Shown here: positions 26,449 through 35,426 of the stretch, in pieces | Numbering within the stretch: position 1 is the stretch's first letter | How the letters are laid out: each line of letters opens with the position of its first letter | NCBI GenBank assembly: GCA_963666825.2 | Contig: OY763044.2 | Span: 6,138,001-6,202,000 of the forward strand | DNA length: 64,000 bases | From: Saccharicrinis sp963666825 | GTDB lineage: Bacteria; Bacteroidota; Bacteroidia; Bacteroidales; Marinilabiliaceae | Direction: 5' to 3' | Program-made: the position numbers and the translations under genes | The notes under the pieces: generated by a model | The model's input: only the letters and a program-made list of their open reading frames with translations | Told to the model about the DNA's origin: nothing | Databases searched by the model: none

Positions 26449-27453
26449 TTAATGAGTGATCTTAAAGATCATTTCTTTTAAAAGATCTCCCATATCTGCA
26501 GATATATTGTTGAAACCTTTACTTTTCATATCATAGTCCCTGAGAATAGATATAATGGAAACAACTTTTCTTGCAGAATAGTTTCTGGCTCCAAGTGTAT
26601 AATCCTGAACAAAGAATGGATTAATGGCTAATTCCTTTGCTACATTAGCTTTTCCTTTGTCTGCAAGGTAATAATATACCATCAGTTTTGAGAAGTAGTT
26701 AAACAGAACTGTAATAGTTGCTTGTATAGGATGCTCTTTAGGATTTTTTGAGAATACTTTTATAATCTTGTTTGCTTTTAAAATATCCTTGTTGATGATG
26801 GCTTTTTGAAGCTCAAAACTGTTATAGTCTTTACTTAAACCAATGTTTTTCTCAATATGTTCAGGAGTAATATGATTTACTTCTTTACCAATTGCAACCT
26901 GAAGCTTGTCAAGCTCTTTAACTATTTTAGAAAGATCAGTACCTAAAGAATCAGCAAGAAGAGCACTTGCTTTCATATCAATAGTCATCCCCAAATCTTT
27001 AAGATAACCAGTAATCCATGCCGAAATCTGATTATCGTAAAGCTTCTTAAATTCAAAGATGCAATTGTTTTTTTTTAGAATAGTGCCGAGTTTCTTTCTC
27101 TTGTCTAGAGTTTTATATTTATAGTTAATAACTAAGATGGTAGATGATAATGGTGCCGCTGCATAATGTTGAAGGTCTTCAATCTTATCTAAATATTGAG
27201 CCTCTTTAACAACAACAACCTGATGTTGAGCCATCATTGGATATCTACGGGCAGCCATAATCACAGTAGATGCATCAACATCCTTACCGTAAAAAACAGT
27301 TTGGTTAAAACCTTTTTCTTCTTCAGTTAAAACATTGTCAACAATGTAATTTGTGATTTCATCAATGTAATAGGTTTCTTCTCCCATTAAAAAATAGATG
27401 GGTTTAAATTGGCGGTTTTTTAAGCCCGCCATTATTTGCTGAAACTCGGTCAT
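26449..27453 (-). CDS. holA: DNA polymerase III subunit delta
   Basis: The 334-residue clamp-loader subunit opens the sliding clamp during replication. The beginning (KPIYFLMGEETYYIDEITNYI) and the layout of an AAA-like N-terminal module followed by the helical collar (about 215-330, with ARKVVSIISILRDYDMKSKG) match HolA of Bacteroidota. The gene has its own promoter in the short gap behind amn. Confidence 0.93.
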   Translation of the reverse strand: MTEFQQIMAGLKNRQFKPIYFLMGEETYYIDEITNYIVDNVLTEEEKGFNQTVFYGKDVDASTVIMAARRYPMMAQHQVVVVKEAQYLDKIEDLQHYAAAPLSSTILVINYKYKTLDKRKKLGTILKKNNCIFEFKKLYDNQISAWITGYLKDLGMTIDMKASALLADSLGTDLSKIVKELDKLQVAIGKEVNHITPEHIEKNIGLSKDYNSFELQKAIINKDILKANKIIKVFSKNPKEHPIQATITVLFNYFSKLMVYYYLADKGKANVAKELAINPFFVQDYTLGARNYSARKVVSIISILRDYDMKSKGFNNISADMGDLLKEMIFKITH

Positions 27454-27470
27454 ATTTTATTGCTTTGCTG

Positions 27471-27500
27471 CAAAATTACAATTAATCACTAATTATCAAA
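27471..27500 (-). promoter_or_regulatory. holA promoter overlapping the end of amn
   Basis: On the minus strand TTTG (27497-27500, complement) lies 18 bp before TAATTTTG (27471-27478), 17 bp ahead of the holA start. The -33 element falls in the last codons of amn. Confidence 0.5.
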
Positions 27501-28265
27501 CAGCAGATGTTTTACAGATTTTCCTCCGTTCAATATTTCTTTTAGTGAATCAATCCCAATTTGAAGATGTTGGTTTACGTATTCTTTAGTTACTTTTTTG
27601 TCGCTTTCAGCCGTTTTAATCCCTGCTGAAATCATTGGTTGGTCAGACACTAGTAAGAGGGCACCAGTAGGAATTTCGTTTGCAAATCCAACTGTGAAAA
27701 TAGTGGCAGTTTCCATGTCGATGGCCATTGCTCTGGTTTTTTCAAGATAGTGCTTGAAACGCTCATCATATTCCCAAACTCTTTTGTTTGTTGTAAAAAC
27801 GGTGCCAGTCCAGTAATCTCGTGCATTATCTCTAATTGTAGTTGAAACAGCTCTTTGTAAACTAAATGCAGGAAGAGCCGGAACTTCGGCAGGAAGATAA
27901 TCGTCAGATGTTCCTTCGTTTCGAATTGCTGCGATTGGTATTATTAAATCACCTAATTGATTTTTTTTCTTTAAACCACCACATTTTCCAAGGAATAATA
28001 CCGCTTGTGGTTGGATGGCACTCAGTAAATCCATAATGGTTGCAGCATTGGGACTACCCATACCAAAATTGATAATAGTAATACCATCCGCACTTGCGTT
28101 AGGCATATTATGTTCTTCTCCAACTACGGGTACATTATGCCACTCTGCAAACAGATCAACATAATGCTGGAAATTAGTTAATAAAATATGAGATGTGAAA
28201 TCTTCAAGTTTTCTTCCTGTATATCTTGGAAGCCAATTATCTACTATATCTTTTTTTGTTTTCAT
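27489..28265 (-). CDS. amn: AMP nucleosidase
   Basis: The 258-residue enzyme splits AMP into adenine and ribose 5-phosphate. It has the PNP/UDP phosphorylase fold: GITIINFGMGSPNAATI (phosphate/ribose loop), AVLFLGKCGGLKK, and the purine/ribose site AIDMETATIF. The length and the absence of the extra N-terminal domain fit the short AMP nucleosidase of Bacteroidota rather than the 484-residue E. coli form. It is first in the minus-strand run that continues into holA. Confidence 0.92.
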   Translation of the reverse strand: MKTKKDIVDNWLPRYTGRKLEDFTSHILLTNFQHYVDLFAEWHNVPVVGEEHNMPNASADGITIINFGMGSPNAATIMDLLSAIQPQAVLFLGKCGGLKKKNQLGDLIIPIAAIRNEGTSDDYLPAEVPALPAFSLQRAVSTTIRDNARDYWTGTVFTTNKRVWEYDERFKHYLEKTRAMAIDMETATIFTVGFANEIPTGALLLVSDQPMISAGIKTAESDKKVTKEYVNQHLQIGIDSLKEILNGGKSVKHLLFDN

Positions 28266-28627
28266 ATGATTGTAATTTGTTTTTATAAGTCATATGTAAC
28301 TCGTCAAAATGAATCATGCTCATGTTTGAGATTACTTTTTTATGACTCGTTTCATATATCTTGTTTTATTATTACATGCAACTTTCAGTAAAATTTAAAT
28401 ACTCATGTGGGGAATGTTTATATTTAATTATTTCTCTGAATCTTTCATGTATGTATTAGTTTTTTGATATAAAATTTTATAAAAATAGCAAAAAGGTTTT
28501 AACCTTAGTATAGATAAACAGAGTTTGCTTCGTCTTGTTTAATAAAATAGACAAAAGTTCAGTATCGGTAAATTTTTGCAAGATTCTATTTAGGATAAAT
28601 TGGAGTATATTTGTACAAATTTTAATT
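28266..28627. other. Divergent intergenic region, amn / HsdR_N-domain gene
   Basis: This 362-bp AT-rich region holds no gene. On the plus strand a -7 box TATATTTG (28606-28613) precedes the HsdR_N-domain start by 15 bp. A short palindrome AAGGTTTTAACCTT lies near 28495-28508. No RNA fold is recognisable. Confidence 0.5.
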
Positions 28628-29101
28628 ATGCAGGAACTTAATTTACCCAAATATAGTTTTACAATTAGGGAAATAGATGGTAAAAGAATGATTTTTGATA
28701 CCATACGAAAGAAGTTGGTTAAACTTACTCCGGAAGAATGGGTTCGCCAAAATTTTATTTCTTATTTGGTCAATTTAAAGGAATTTCCTGCTTCCTTAAT
28801 GGCTGTTGAAACCAAGGTGAATATTAATGGCTTGTCTCAACGTGCTGACATTGTTTCATATAATACTCAACGAAAACCGGTTTTTGTTGTGGAATGCAAA
28901 GCTCCTCAGGTTAAAATTACAAATCAGGTATTTGATCAGGTTGCCAGATATAATATCCAATTAAAAACAAGGTTAATTTGCGTTACTAATGGATTAAATC
29001 ATTATTGCGCTTTATTGGATAAGGATGGCAGAAATTATAATTTCCTGGAAGAAATACCAACGTATAATCAATTAAAAAAGCATCTTTCACTCGTTGATTA
29101 A
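28628..29101 (+). CDS. Small HsdR N-terminal-domain (PD-(D/E)xK) protein
   Basis: The frame is open from 28535, but the ATG at 28628 (MQELNLPKYS) follows a -7 box and gives the expected N-terminus. The 157-residue protein has the type I restriction R-subunit N-terminal nuclease fold: an Asp in RADIVSY and the E-x-K in FVVECKAP, so the catalytic triad appears present. It lacks helicase parts and there are no hsdM or hsdS genes nearby. Such stand-alone proteins are common in Bacteroidota, with unknown role. Its 3' end overlaps the converging acetyltransferase gene by 15 bp. Confidence 0.85.
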   Translation: MQELNLPKYSFTIREIDGKRMIFDTIRKKLVKLTPEEWVRQNFISYLVNLKEFPASLMAVETKVNINGLSQRADIVSYNTQRKPVFVVECKAPQVKITNQVFDQVARYNIQLKTRLICVTNGLNHYCALLDKDGRNYNFLEEIPTYNQLKKHLSLVD

Positions 29102-29602
29102 TTGATAAAACAATTCATCGTGGTAAGTTCTTCCTATTTTTCTCCATTTTTTTCGGATTCCGGTTTTAATAAATCCATGTTTTTCAAATAGAGTAATACT
29201 TTTTTCATTGTTTTCTGTAATTGAACAATACAATTGAAAAATACCTAAAGTCTTAAAACAATAATTGATAAATAAGTCTAAAGCTTGCGAAGCAAATCCT
29301 TTACCTTCAAACTCTTTATTTAACATGATTCCAACACCGGCTCTGTTGTGATATGGATCAAAATCAAATAAATCTATCATTCCCACAAGTATAGGATTTT
29401 TCTCTTCAGTTTCAATCATTAAGCGTAATTCTTTTGATTGATAAATATCGAGGTTAATTCCCTTTATATATTGCTGTAACTGATGGCGCGAAAATGGTTT
29501 TTGTGTGTCTGAAACGATCCATAGTTCCATGTTGTTTTCCCACTGATATAAAATATCAATGTCTTCAGGTTCAATTGCTCTTAAAGCTACGTTATGTTCC
29601 AC
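29087..29602 (-). CDS. GNAT-family N-acetyltransferase (RimJ/RimL type)
   Basis: The 171-residue protein has the GNAT fold, with the start VALRAIEPEDIDILYQWEN, the central strand VGMIDLFDFDPYHNRAGVGI, the acetyl-CoA loop EFEGKGFASQAL and the C-terminal NEKSITLFEKHGF. This matches the RimJ/RimL/SpeG-like branch, whose members acetylate protein N-termini or small amines. The substrate cannot be assigned. It follows the TPR-PD40-SPOR gene by 2 bp and is probably co-transcribed with it. Confidence 0.9.
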   Translation of the reverse strand: MEHNVALRAIEPEDIDILYQWENNMELWIVSDTQKPFSRHQLQQYIKGINLDIYQSKELRLMIETEEKNPILVGMIDLFDFDPYHNRAGVGIMLNKEFEGKGFASQALDLFINYCFKTLGIFQLYCSITENNEKSITLFEKHGFIKTGIRKKWRKIGRTYHDELFYQLINE

Positions 29603-29604
29603 TA

Positions 29605-31515
29605 CTATTCTTCTGCTTTCAATTTGTTCAACTGCCAGAAATATCTAACAAAAGGATCGTTATATCCTGTTGCCTTAATAACTTCGTTTTTAGCTTTTTT
29701 AGCATCCTTAAAGTTCTTGTACTGACCAAATACATATCTAACGTTTCCGTCTTTACACTTAAAGATTTTAATGTTATTAACATCAATTGAAAATTGCTCA
29801 AGATCGCTGATCACTTTTTTGAGTGTAATAAACTGAACTGTGTAAGGATATTCATTTGGATCTATGTCTGTTGATGAGTTTGTCTTATTTATGTCTGCAA
29901 CATTATTCTGATTTTGATTAGTAGACGTAACAGCTAACCATACATCATCCATATTTATAGAGTGAGATGTTTTATGATATGCGTTATTTGCTTCAAGAGA
30001 GTATTTCATGCTTTTAGAAGTAACTCCCAGTCCTTCAAATTGAATATCATAATTTTTTTCTGTTTCAAGAATCAATAGATATTTACCAGTTTCGGGATTT
30101 GGTTTGTATTCGCCTTCAAGTTTATTTGTATTATCTTCTTTAACAACAATTCTTACATTGTCCCAGTTAGTGTCCTGATCACCCTTTAGTTGGCCTCTGA
30201 TTACAGCTAATTTATTTTTAAATGGTTCTTCGTATTCAATCAGGTAAATATCTGAACCGCCATAGTTGTGGTCAAACCTTGATGATGCCAGATAGGCTTT
30301 ATTTTCAGCGGCTGTTGGAACAAAAAAGAAATCATCGTCAGGAGTATTAATCGGATATCCCATGTTTACAGGAGTATTCCATGAACTATCCGCTGCCATT
30401 TTACTATAGAAAATATCAAAATTTCCCATAGAGTTATGCCCCTCAGAACTAAAATATAGTGTTTTGTTGTCTAGTCCAATCATTGGAGTCTCTTCATCAT
30501 ATGGCGTATTTATTTTGTCTCCCAGGTTCTGAGGAGTTCCCCATTCTCCATTTGGGAGTTTTCTAACAGAATAAATATCTAATCCTCCATAACCACCTTT
30601 TCTGTCACTGGTGAAAAACAAAATGGATTTGTCAGTATTAATTGAAGCATGAGTTTCGTTGTAACGACTATTGATTCCATTAGGTAATTTATAAGGCTCG
30701 CTCCATGTTTCTCCATCGAAATTACTTACATATAGATTTTGACCATCAATATTACTGATAAGCATATAGAGTTCAGTTCCATCTGCAGATAAACAAACCC
30801 CAGATTCGTGGCTGTTTTTTTCAACTAAGGATGCTAATATTTCACTTTTACTCCAAGCAGAATCTTTTGTGCTGGTATATACTTTCTCAGAGAATTGACC
30901 ATCGTCCATTATTGTTGAGTACGAGGATTTTCTTTTAGAAGTAAAGATCATTAACGATTCATCAGCATTAATTAATGGACTGTGGTCGTCATATTTAGAA
31001 TTGATATTTTCTCCAAGGTTATGGACTTCCAGTTTTACCGGATGTTTCATCAACTCAATTCCATTATTACAGATCTCAATTTGTCTAGCTATATCGTTTT
31101 TTAAGGCTATATCATTTTCATCAATAAAATCATTCATTTTATTGTATGTTTCTATGCCATCCTGATATTTATATTGTAATTGATATGATTTTGCAAGAGA
31201 CATAAATGCATCAATACCAATTTCAGAATAGTATTGATCTTTATTTAATTTCTCAATGGTTTTATTGAAATAAATTGAAGCAGAGTCTGCTCTGTTATTC
31301 ATGTTTAAGTAGCAAAAGCCAATATTATAAAGAGCGTTAATGTTGTCCGGTTCTAGTTTTGCAACTCTTTTAAATTGCTCTACAGCTTTTTCACAATCGC
31401 CTGCTTCAGAAAGAGAAACAGCGTCGTTATATATTTTTGAATTATTATTCTGATTACTTTGTGAGTAAGTATTTATTGATAACAATAAAAATAAAGAGAT
31501 AATAAGTTTGTCCAT
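29605..31515 (-). CDS. TPR-PD40 envelope protein with C-terminal SPOR domain
   Basis: A signal peptide (MDKLIISLFLLLSINTYSQ) is followed by TPRs (about 25-150), a WD40-like PD40 beta-propeller (about 165-425; repeats of the type LFFTSDRKGGYGGLDIY and LYFSSEGHNSMGNFDIF), a small carboxypeptidase-regulatory-like domain and a C-terminal SPOR-like domain (about 550-630; YTVQFITLKK, VRYVFGQYKNFKDA). SPOR binds denuded peptidoglycan, so the protein probably tethers to the cell wall. The layout resembles T9SS PorE except that SPOR replaces OmpA. It is a tandem paralogue of the next gene. Confidence 0.82.
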   Translation of the reverse strand: MDKLIISLFLLLSINTYSQSNQNNNSKIYNDAVSLSEAGDCEKAVEQFKRVAKLEPDNINALYNIGFCYLNMNNRADSASIYFNKTIEKLNKDQYYSEIGIDAFMSLAKSYQLQYKYQDGIETYNKMNDFIDENDIALKNDIARQIEICNNGIELMKHPVKLEVHNLGENINSKYDDHSPLINADESLMIFTSKRKSSYSTIMDDGQFSEKVYTSTKDSAWSKSEILASLVEKNSHESGVCLSADGTELYMLISNIDGQNLYVSNFDGETWSEPYKLPNGINSRYNETHASINTDKSILFFTSDRKGGYGGLDIYSVRKLPNGEWGTPQNLGDKINTPYDEETPMIGLDNKTLYFSSEGHNSMGNFDIFYSKMAADSSWNTPVNMGYPINTPDDDFFFVPTAAENKAYLASSRFDHNYGGSDIYLIEYEEPFKNKLAVIRGQLKGDQDTNWDNVRIVVKEDNTNKLEGEYKPNPETGKYLLILETEKNYDIQFEGLGVTSKSMKYSLEANNAYHKTSHSINMDDVWLAVTSTNQNQNNVADINKTNSSTDIDPNEYPYTVQFITLKKVISDLEQFSIDVNNIKIFKCKDGNVRYVFGQYKNFKDAKKAKNEVIKATGYNDPFVRYFWQLNKLKAEE

Positions 31516-31550
31516 TATTTTGTATAAGGTTGTTTTAAGACGCTAAAATG

Positions 31551-31558
31551 CAAAAATA
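31551..31558 (-). promoter_or_regulatory. Candidate -7 box for the TPR-PD40-SPOR gene
   Basis: The minus strand reads TATTTTTG, 35 bp before the start at 31515. The -33 element is unclear. Confidence 0.4.
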
Positions 31559-31625
31559 GTACATAAAAGGTTTTAAAACTTTGATGAATAACAACTCTTA
31601 GTTGATAAGTATTTGAGAATTGTTG

Positions 31626-33215
31626 TTATTCATCTTTCTCCAATACAATAGGATCTAAAAAGAAGGTGTGTTCTTTTCTTATGTATGAATTTCCTGCTGG
31701 TATATTAAAATCATTAATTACAGTTTTAAATCCTTTCATATTGACTTCCATTTTATAGTCAGTATCAGATGGAACAATAAAAACATATTTACCTGTGTAT
31801 GATGACGGACGATATACACCTTCAATATGTCCATCTTTTTTATTGATTAAAGTAACTTTTGCGCTTTCAGCAGGATCACCTTCTGGTGTAAATAAAAAAC
31901 CTCCAACAAGCGTAAGCGAATTTACATTTTCATCAGGGAATTCAATCATATAAATATCAGATCCACCAAAGCCATCAGCTCTTTTTGATGCATAATATAC
32001 TCTTTGTTCATCAATTGTTGGCGAAAAGAATAAATCGTCGAATGGTGTGTTAATTGGAAAGCCGATATTTTTTACGTTATTCCATATTCCTGTGCTATCC
32101 ATAGAAGCCGTGAAAATATCAAAGCCTCCAACAGACTTGTGACCTTCAGAACTAAAGTATAAAGTCTTACCATTTGGATGAATGTTGGGACTTTCTTCAT
32201 CAAGTTCAGTATTAATGCCAGGTCCAAGATTCATTACTTTTCCCCATTCACCAGTAGGTAGTTTAGATACTTTATAAATGTCTTTTCCTCCGAAGCCTCC
32301 CATGCGGTCGCTACTGAAAAAGATTGTATTTCCATCCATAGAAAAAGAGGCATGGGTTTCATTTGCCATGGAGTTAATAGGCGCAGGGAATTTTATTAGT
32401 TCTCCCCATTTGTCATTTTTTAATTCACTATAATATATATTACCTATTGAACCGTCGTTTTGATAAAATAAAAGTGTTTTACCATCCGGCGAAATTCCGA
32501 TGGTTGCGTTATTGCCTCTGGTATTTATATCTACTGCTTGTGGTGCTATCCATCTACCTTCTCGCCACAAAGAGAAGTAAATATTTTCGTCATTATAACC
32601 ATTAGCTAATTTTAATGATTCTTCTGTTTCTCTGTTGGAAGTATATAGTAAAAGATCCTCAGTTAGGTTAATTATTGGGCTGTGTTCATCAAATTCAGTG
32701 TTAATCAGTGGCCCTAAGTTTGAGATTTTAAACTTTACAGGATGTTTTTGAAGTTCAATAGCATTTTTACAATAGTCAATTTCTCTGTCAATTTTATCTA
32801 AGGCATCTTTTCTTTTGGCCGGAATTTCTTTTTTTAATTGTTCATATTGTTTTAATGCTTTTTCAAACTGGTAATCTAAATGGTATGCTTGTCCTAAATA
32901 AAATCTTGATTCAATGGCTTCAATGCTTGAATTATCATCAATTGGAAATTCGATCACTGCTTTTTCAAGAACTTCAACTGCTTTTTTGATTCTATCCTCA
33001 GAAAAAAGAAAACATTCACCCGCTTTATATAGAACATAAGAATCATTAGGATATTCTTTTAATAAAACATCGTAGATTTCAGAGGCCTCCTTAAAGTCTT
33101 CTGTGTTAATATAGTTGTTTGCTTTTATGATTTGTTTTTTTATCTCTTTGTTTTGGGCAAATGAAAAGCTACAAATTATAAGTAATATTACTGTAGTTAG
33201 ATGTTGTTTTCTCAT
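31626..33215 (-). CDS. TPR-PD40 envelope protein, paralogue without SPOR
   Basis: The frame opens at 33266, but the ATG at 33215 (MRKQHLTTVILLIICSFSFAQ) gives a clean signal peptide and is preferred. TPRs (about 20-140) lead into a PD40 propeller (about 165-430) whose repeats (IFFSSDRMGGFGGKDIY, LYFSSEGHKSVGGFDIF) parallel those of the neighbour at 29605. A carboxypeptidase-regulatory-like domain closes the protein (about 440-525). There is no OmpA or SPOR domain, so it needs another way to stay in the envelope. The pair clearly arose by tandem duplication. Confidence 0.82.
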   Translation of the reverse strand: MRKQHLTTVILLIICSFSFAQNKEIKKQIIKANNYINTEDFKEASEIYDVLLKEYPNDSYVLYKAGECFLFSEDRIKKAVEVLEKAVIEFPIDDNSSIEAIESRFYLGQAYHLDYQFEKALKQYEQLKKEIPAKRKDALDKIDREIDYCKNAIELQKHPVKFKISNLGPLINTEFDEHSPIINLTEDLLLYTSNRETEESLKLANGYNDENIYFSLWREGRWIAPQAVDINTRGNNATIGISPDGKTLLFYQNDGSIGNIYYSELKNDKWGELIKFPAPINSMANETHASFSMDGNTIFFSSDRMGGFGGKDIYKVSKLPTGEWGKVMNLGPGINTELDEESPNIHPNGKTLYFSSEGHKSVGGFDIFTASMDSTGIWNNVKNIGFPINTPFDDLFFSPTIDEQRVYYASKRADGFGGSDIYMIEFPDENVNSLTLVGGFLFTPEGDPAESAKVTLINKKDGHIEGVYRPSSYTGKYVFIVPSDTDYKMEVNMKGFKTVINDFNIPAGNSYIRKEHTFFLDPIVLEKDE

Positions 33216-33286
33216 TATAGAACTTTTATAGATTTCATTAAAAGAATTTACTATAAAAGTATGCAAATGTTTTTATTCCGCAATAT

Positions 33287-34426
33287 TTAAAGGTGTTGAA
33301 CTTGACCTTTTGTGTTTTTTTTATCGCTACCTATCATTGTTTTATGATTATCAAATAAAAAACGGTATCTAAAGTTTGAACTGTATTTAGACATGATTTG
33401 AATTATTTCATAAAACTTTATATGATTAACAGGAAAAATAAGTATTGCATTTTTTATATTACGAATATCTTCAGGGTAAATCGTAAATGTTTTAAATGGT
33501 AACGAAATGTTATGGTTAAATTCATTTGAAACAATGTAGTAGTCTTCAATATTATTGTCTGATTCTGAAATTGGAGTCTTTTTAATTACAGATAGAAATT
33601 TGATTATATATATTCCAAGGTTTATTAAGATGTTATAAATAAAGCCATAACTTTTACTAAAATGCTTATTGGTAAATATAAGCATGGCTTTGTAAAAACG
33701 ATCTCTGTAGGTTTTATCCTTACTGGTACTTTCTCCTTTAAAATGTATGATTGCAGAATCTGAAAAATAGTAATTTTCATATCCTGCCTGGATTATTCTA
33801 TACGATAAATCAATATCTTCTCCATACATAAAAAAAGTTTCATCAAACATGCCCACTTTATCAATAACCTCTTTTCGTATGCACATAAAGGCTCCAGCTA
33901 AAATTTCAATTGGATGGTTTTTATCGTCAGATAAATAACCTTTATTGTATTCGTTAAAAAGTTTACTGTTCTTAAATAAGTTGGATAATCCTGACATTTT
34001 GCAAAAGGATGCCCAAGGGGTAGGTATTCCCCTTTTTGATTCCGGTAGGAAAGAACCTGAACCATCAATCATTTTAATTCCTAAACTCCCTGCTTTATCG
34101 TTAACATCAAGGAATGAAATCATTTTAATGAAAGTATCCTCAGCAACAATGGTATCAGGGTTTAGTATCAGGATATATTTTCCTTTTGCTAGTTGAATCG
34201 CTTGATTGTTGGCGATGGAAAAACCCGGATTGTTATTGTTAGCTATAAGGTTTGTTTGAGGAAAATCCTCTCTAATCATCTCAACCGAACCATCGCTTGA
34301 ATTGTTGTCAACAACAAACACTTCTGAGTTTAATGAATGACAAGCTGTGTATACAGAATGAAGACAGATTTTTAAAAAGTCAACAGCGTTATAGCTAACA
34401 ATAATAACAGATAATTCCAAGGCCAA
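33287..34426 (-). CDS. Glycosyltransferase family 2 (WbbL/rhamnosyltransferase-like)
   Basis: The 379-residue protein has the GT2 fold: SVIIVSYNAVDFLKICLHSV at the N-terminus, VVDNNSSDGSVEMI, the metal/nucleotide motif LILNPDT, and the acceptor-side FDETFFMYGEDIDLSYRI. A membrane-associated segment lies near 265-280. It most likely adds a deoxyhexose to a surface polysaccharide, but no other polysaccharide gene is nearby. The unusual C-terminal extension (about 300-379) is not recognised. Its start is 19 bp past the stop of the HAD gene. Confidence 0.85.
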   Translation of the reverse strand: MALELSVIIVSYNAVDFLKICLHSVYTACHSLNSEVFVVDNNSSDGSVEMIREDFPQTNLIANNNNPGFSIANNQAIQLAKGKYILILNPDTIVAEDTFIKMISFLDVNDKAGSLGIKMIDGSGSFLPESKRGIPTPWASFCKMSGLSNLFKNSKLFNEYNKGYLSDDKNHPIEILAGAFMCIRKEVIDKVGMFDETFFMYGEDIDLSYRIIQAGYENYYFSDSAIIHFKGESTSKDKTYRDRFYKAMLIFTNKHFSKSYGFIYNILINLGIYIIKFLSVIKKTPISESDNNIEDYYIVSNEFNHNISLPFKTFTIYPEDIRNIKNAILIFPVNHIKFYEIIQIMSKYSSNFRYRFLFDNHKTMIGSDKKNTKGQVQHL

Positions 34427-34445
34427 TTATTTTAATGTCGGAAAA

Positions 34446-34880
34446 CTATTTTCCGCAAAATAAAGTTCTGAAAAAATTACAAATAGGATTTCGAGAAGCT
34501 CTTTCCATTTTATACTTTAGTCTTTCAAAATCTTCTTCTCCTCCTAGCTTTAATTCTTGCCATATTTCTCCCCATCCATAAAAACCACCAATGTTTCTAT
34601 CGTCAATAAATAAATCAGCATTTATCTTTCGACTGGTTGTTTTTTCATCTAATTTTTCTTCCGGATAGCTTTTGTTTACAGCATAAAATTCAATTCCCTT
34701 TTTTTTGCAGTATTCAACTGCCTCGTCAAGTTCCCTTCCTGCTCTGTATGTCCAAAGAATAAGTAAATGCCCTTCTCTCTGCATTCCCTTAAGGGTTTCA
34801 AAAGCAAATGGCATCTCTTTTCCTATCGCAGGATATTTATGCTCTACAATAGTCCCATCAAAATCAACAGCAATAATCAT
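34446..34880 (-). CDS. Small HAD-family hydrolase (BT0820-like)
   Basis: The 144-residue protein begins with the HAD nucleophile motif AVDFDGTIVEH (D6, D8), has LILWTYRAGRELDEAV as motif II region and ADLFIDDRNIGG as motif IV. It matches the short, cap-less BT0820-type phosphatases of Bacteroidota, whose substrate is not established. The catalytic Asp pair and the acidic metal site are intact. It lies between a small membrane protein gene and the GT2 gene in one minus-strand run. Confidence 0.85.
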   Translation of the reverse strand: MIIAVDFDGTIVEHKYPAIGKEMPFAFETLKGMQREGHLLILWTYRAGRELDEAVEYCKKKGIEFYAVNKSYPEEKLDEKTTSRKINADLFIDDRNIGGFYGWGEIWQELKLGGEEDFERLKYKMERASRNPICNFFRTLFCGK

Positions 34881-34912
34881 AAGTAATAACGAATGTTTTT
34901 TAGTTTTCTTGT

Positions 34913-35386
34913 TTAATTAATAAATAACTCCTCTTCCTCATCAGTGAGGCTTAGGTCGTTGCTTATTCTGTTTTTGGTAGGGGCGTGAATAATAAATAAA
35001 ATAAATACGACACCAAACATGTATAAAAATGATTTGTCTGCCGAAACTAAGTATCCTATTGATGCTAAAATTCCAATACCTTCAAGCATTGCTATTCTGA
35101 CAATAAAAGCTGAACGGTACATTCTTATTTTAGACAATAGGCTTATTGAATTATCTATGTGTTTAATTTTTTTAAAAAAGAAAATATGGCTAACAGGAAT
35201 ACCTGCCAATAAGGCAATAACAACAATTGATTTTATTACAGCTTGATTATCTGCATTGAAAATAGGGAGTTGACCTAACTTAAATACAATAAAAACAGAT
35301 GCAATAGCAGCAATTGACATTGATATAAGAATTGCAATATATATAAGGTTTAATGTTTTAAATTGACTTTTTAATTCAGGTTGCAT
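34913..35386 (-). CDS. Four-helix membrane protein, unrecognised
   Basis: The 157-residue protein has four predicted membrane helices (about 14-33, 44-63, 92-112, 117-134), each pair joined by short charged loops, and an acidic C-terminus (SLTDEEEELFIN). I cannot name the family; similar small proteins occur singly beside recR in some relatives. It lies 40 bp downstream of recR and 32 bp upstream of the HAD gene, so it is probably in the same transcript. Confidence 0.65.
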   Translation of the reverse strand: MQPELKSQFKTLNLIYIAILISMSIAAIASVFIVFKLGQLPIFNADNQAVIKSIVVIALLAGIPVSHIFFFKKIKHIDNSISLLSKIRMYRSAFIVRIAMLEGIGILASIGYLVSADKSFLYMFGVVFILFIIHAPTKNRISNDLSLTDEEEELFIN

Positions 35387-35426
35387 TATAAATAGCTTTT
35401 GAATGTTAATATTAATTTTAAGCAGA

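Noticed and set aside
28480..28520. Small palindrome AAGGTTTTAACCTT as a terminator
   Set aside because: It lies between divergent genes, has no U-run and only a short stem.
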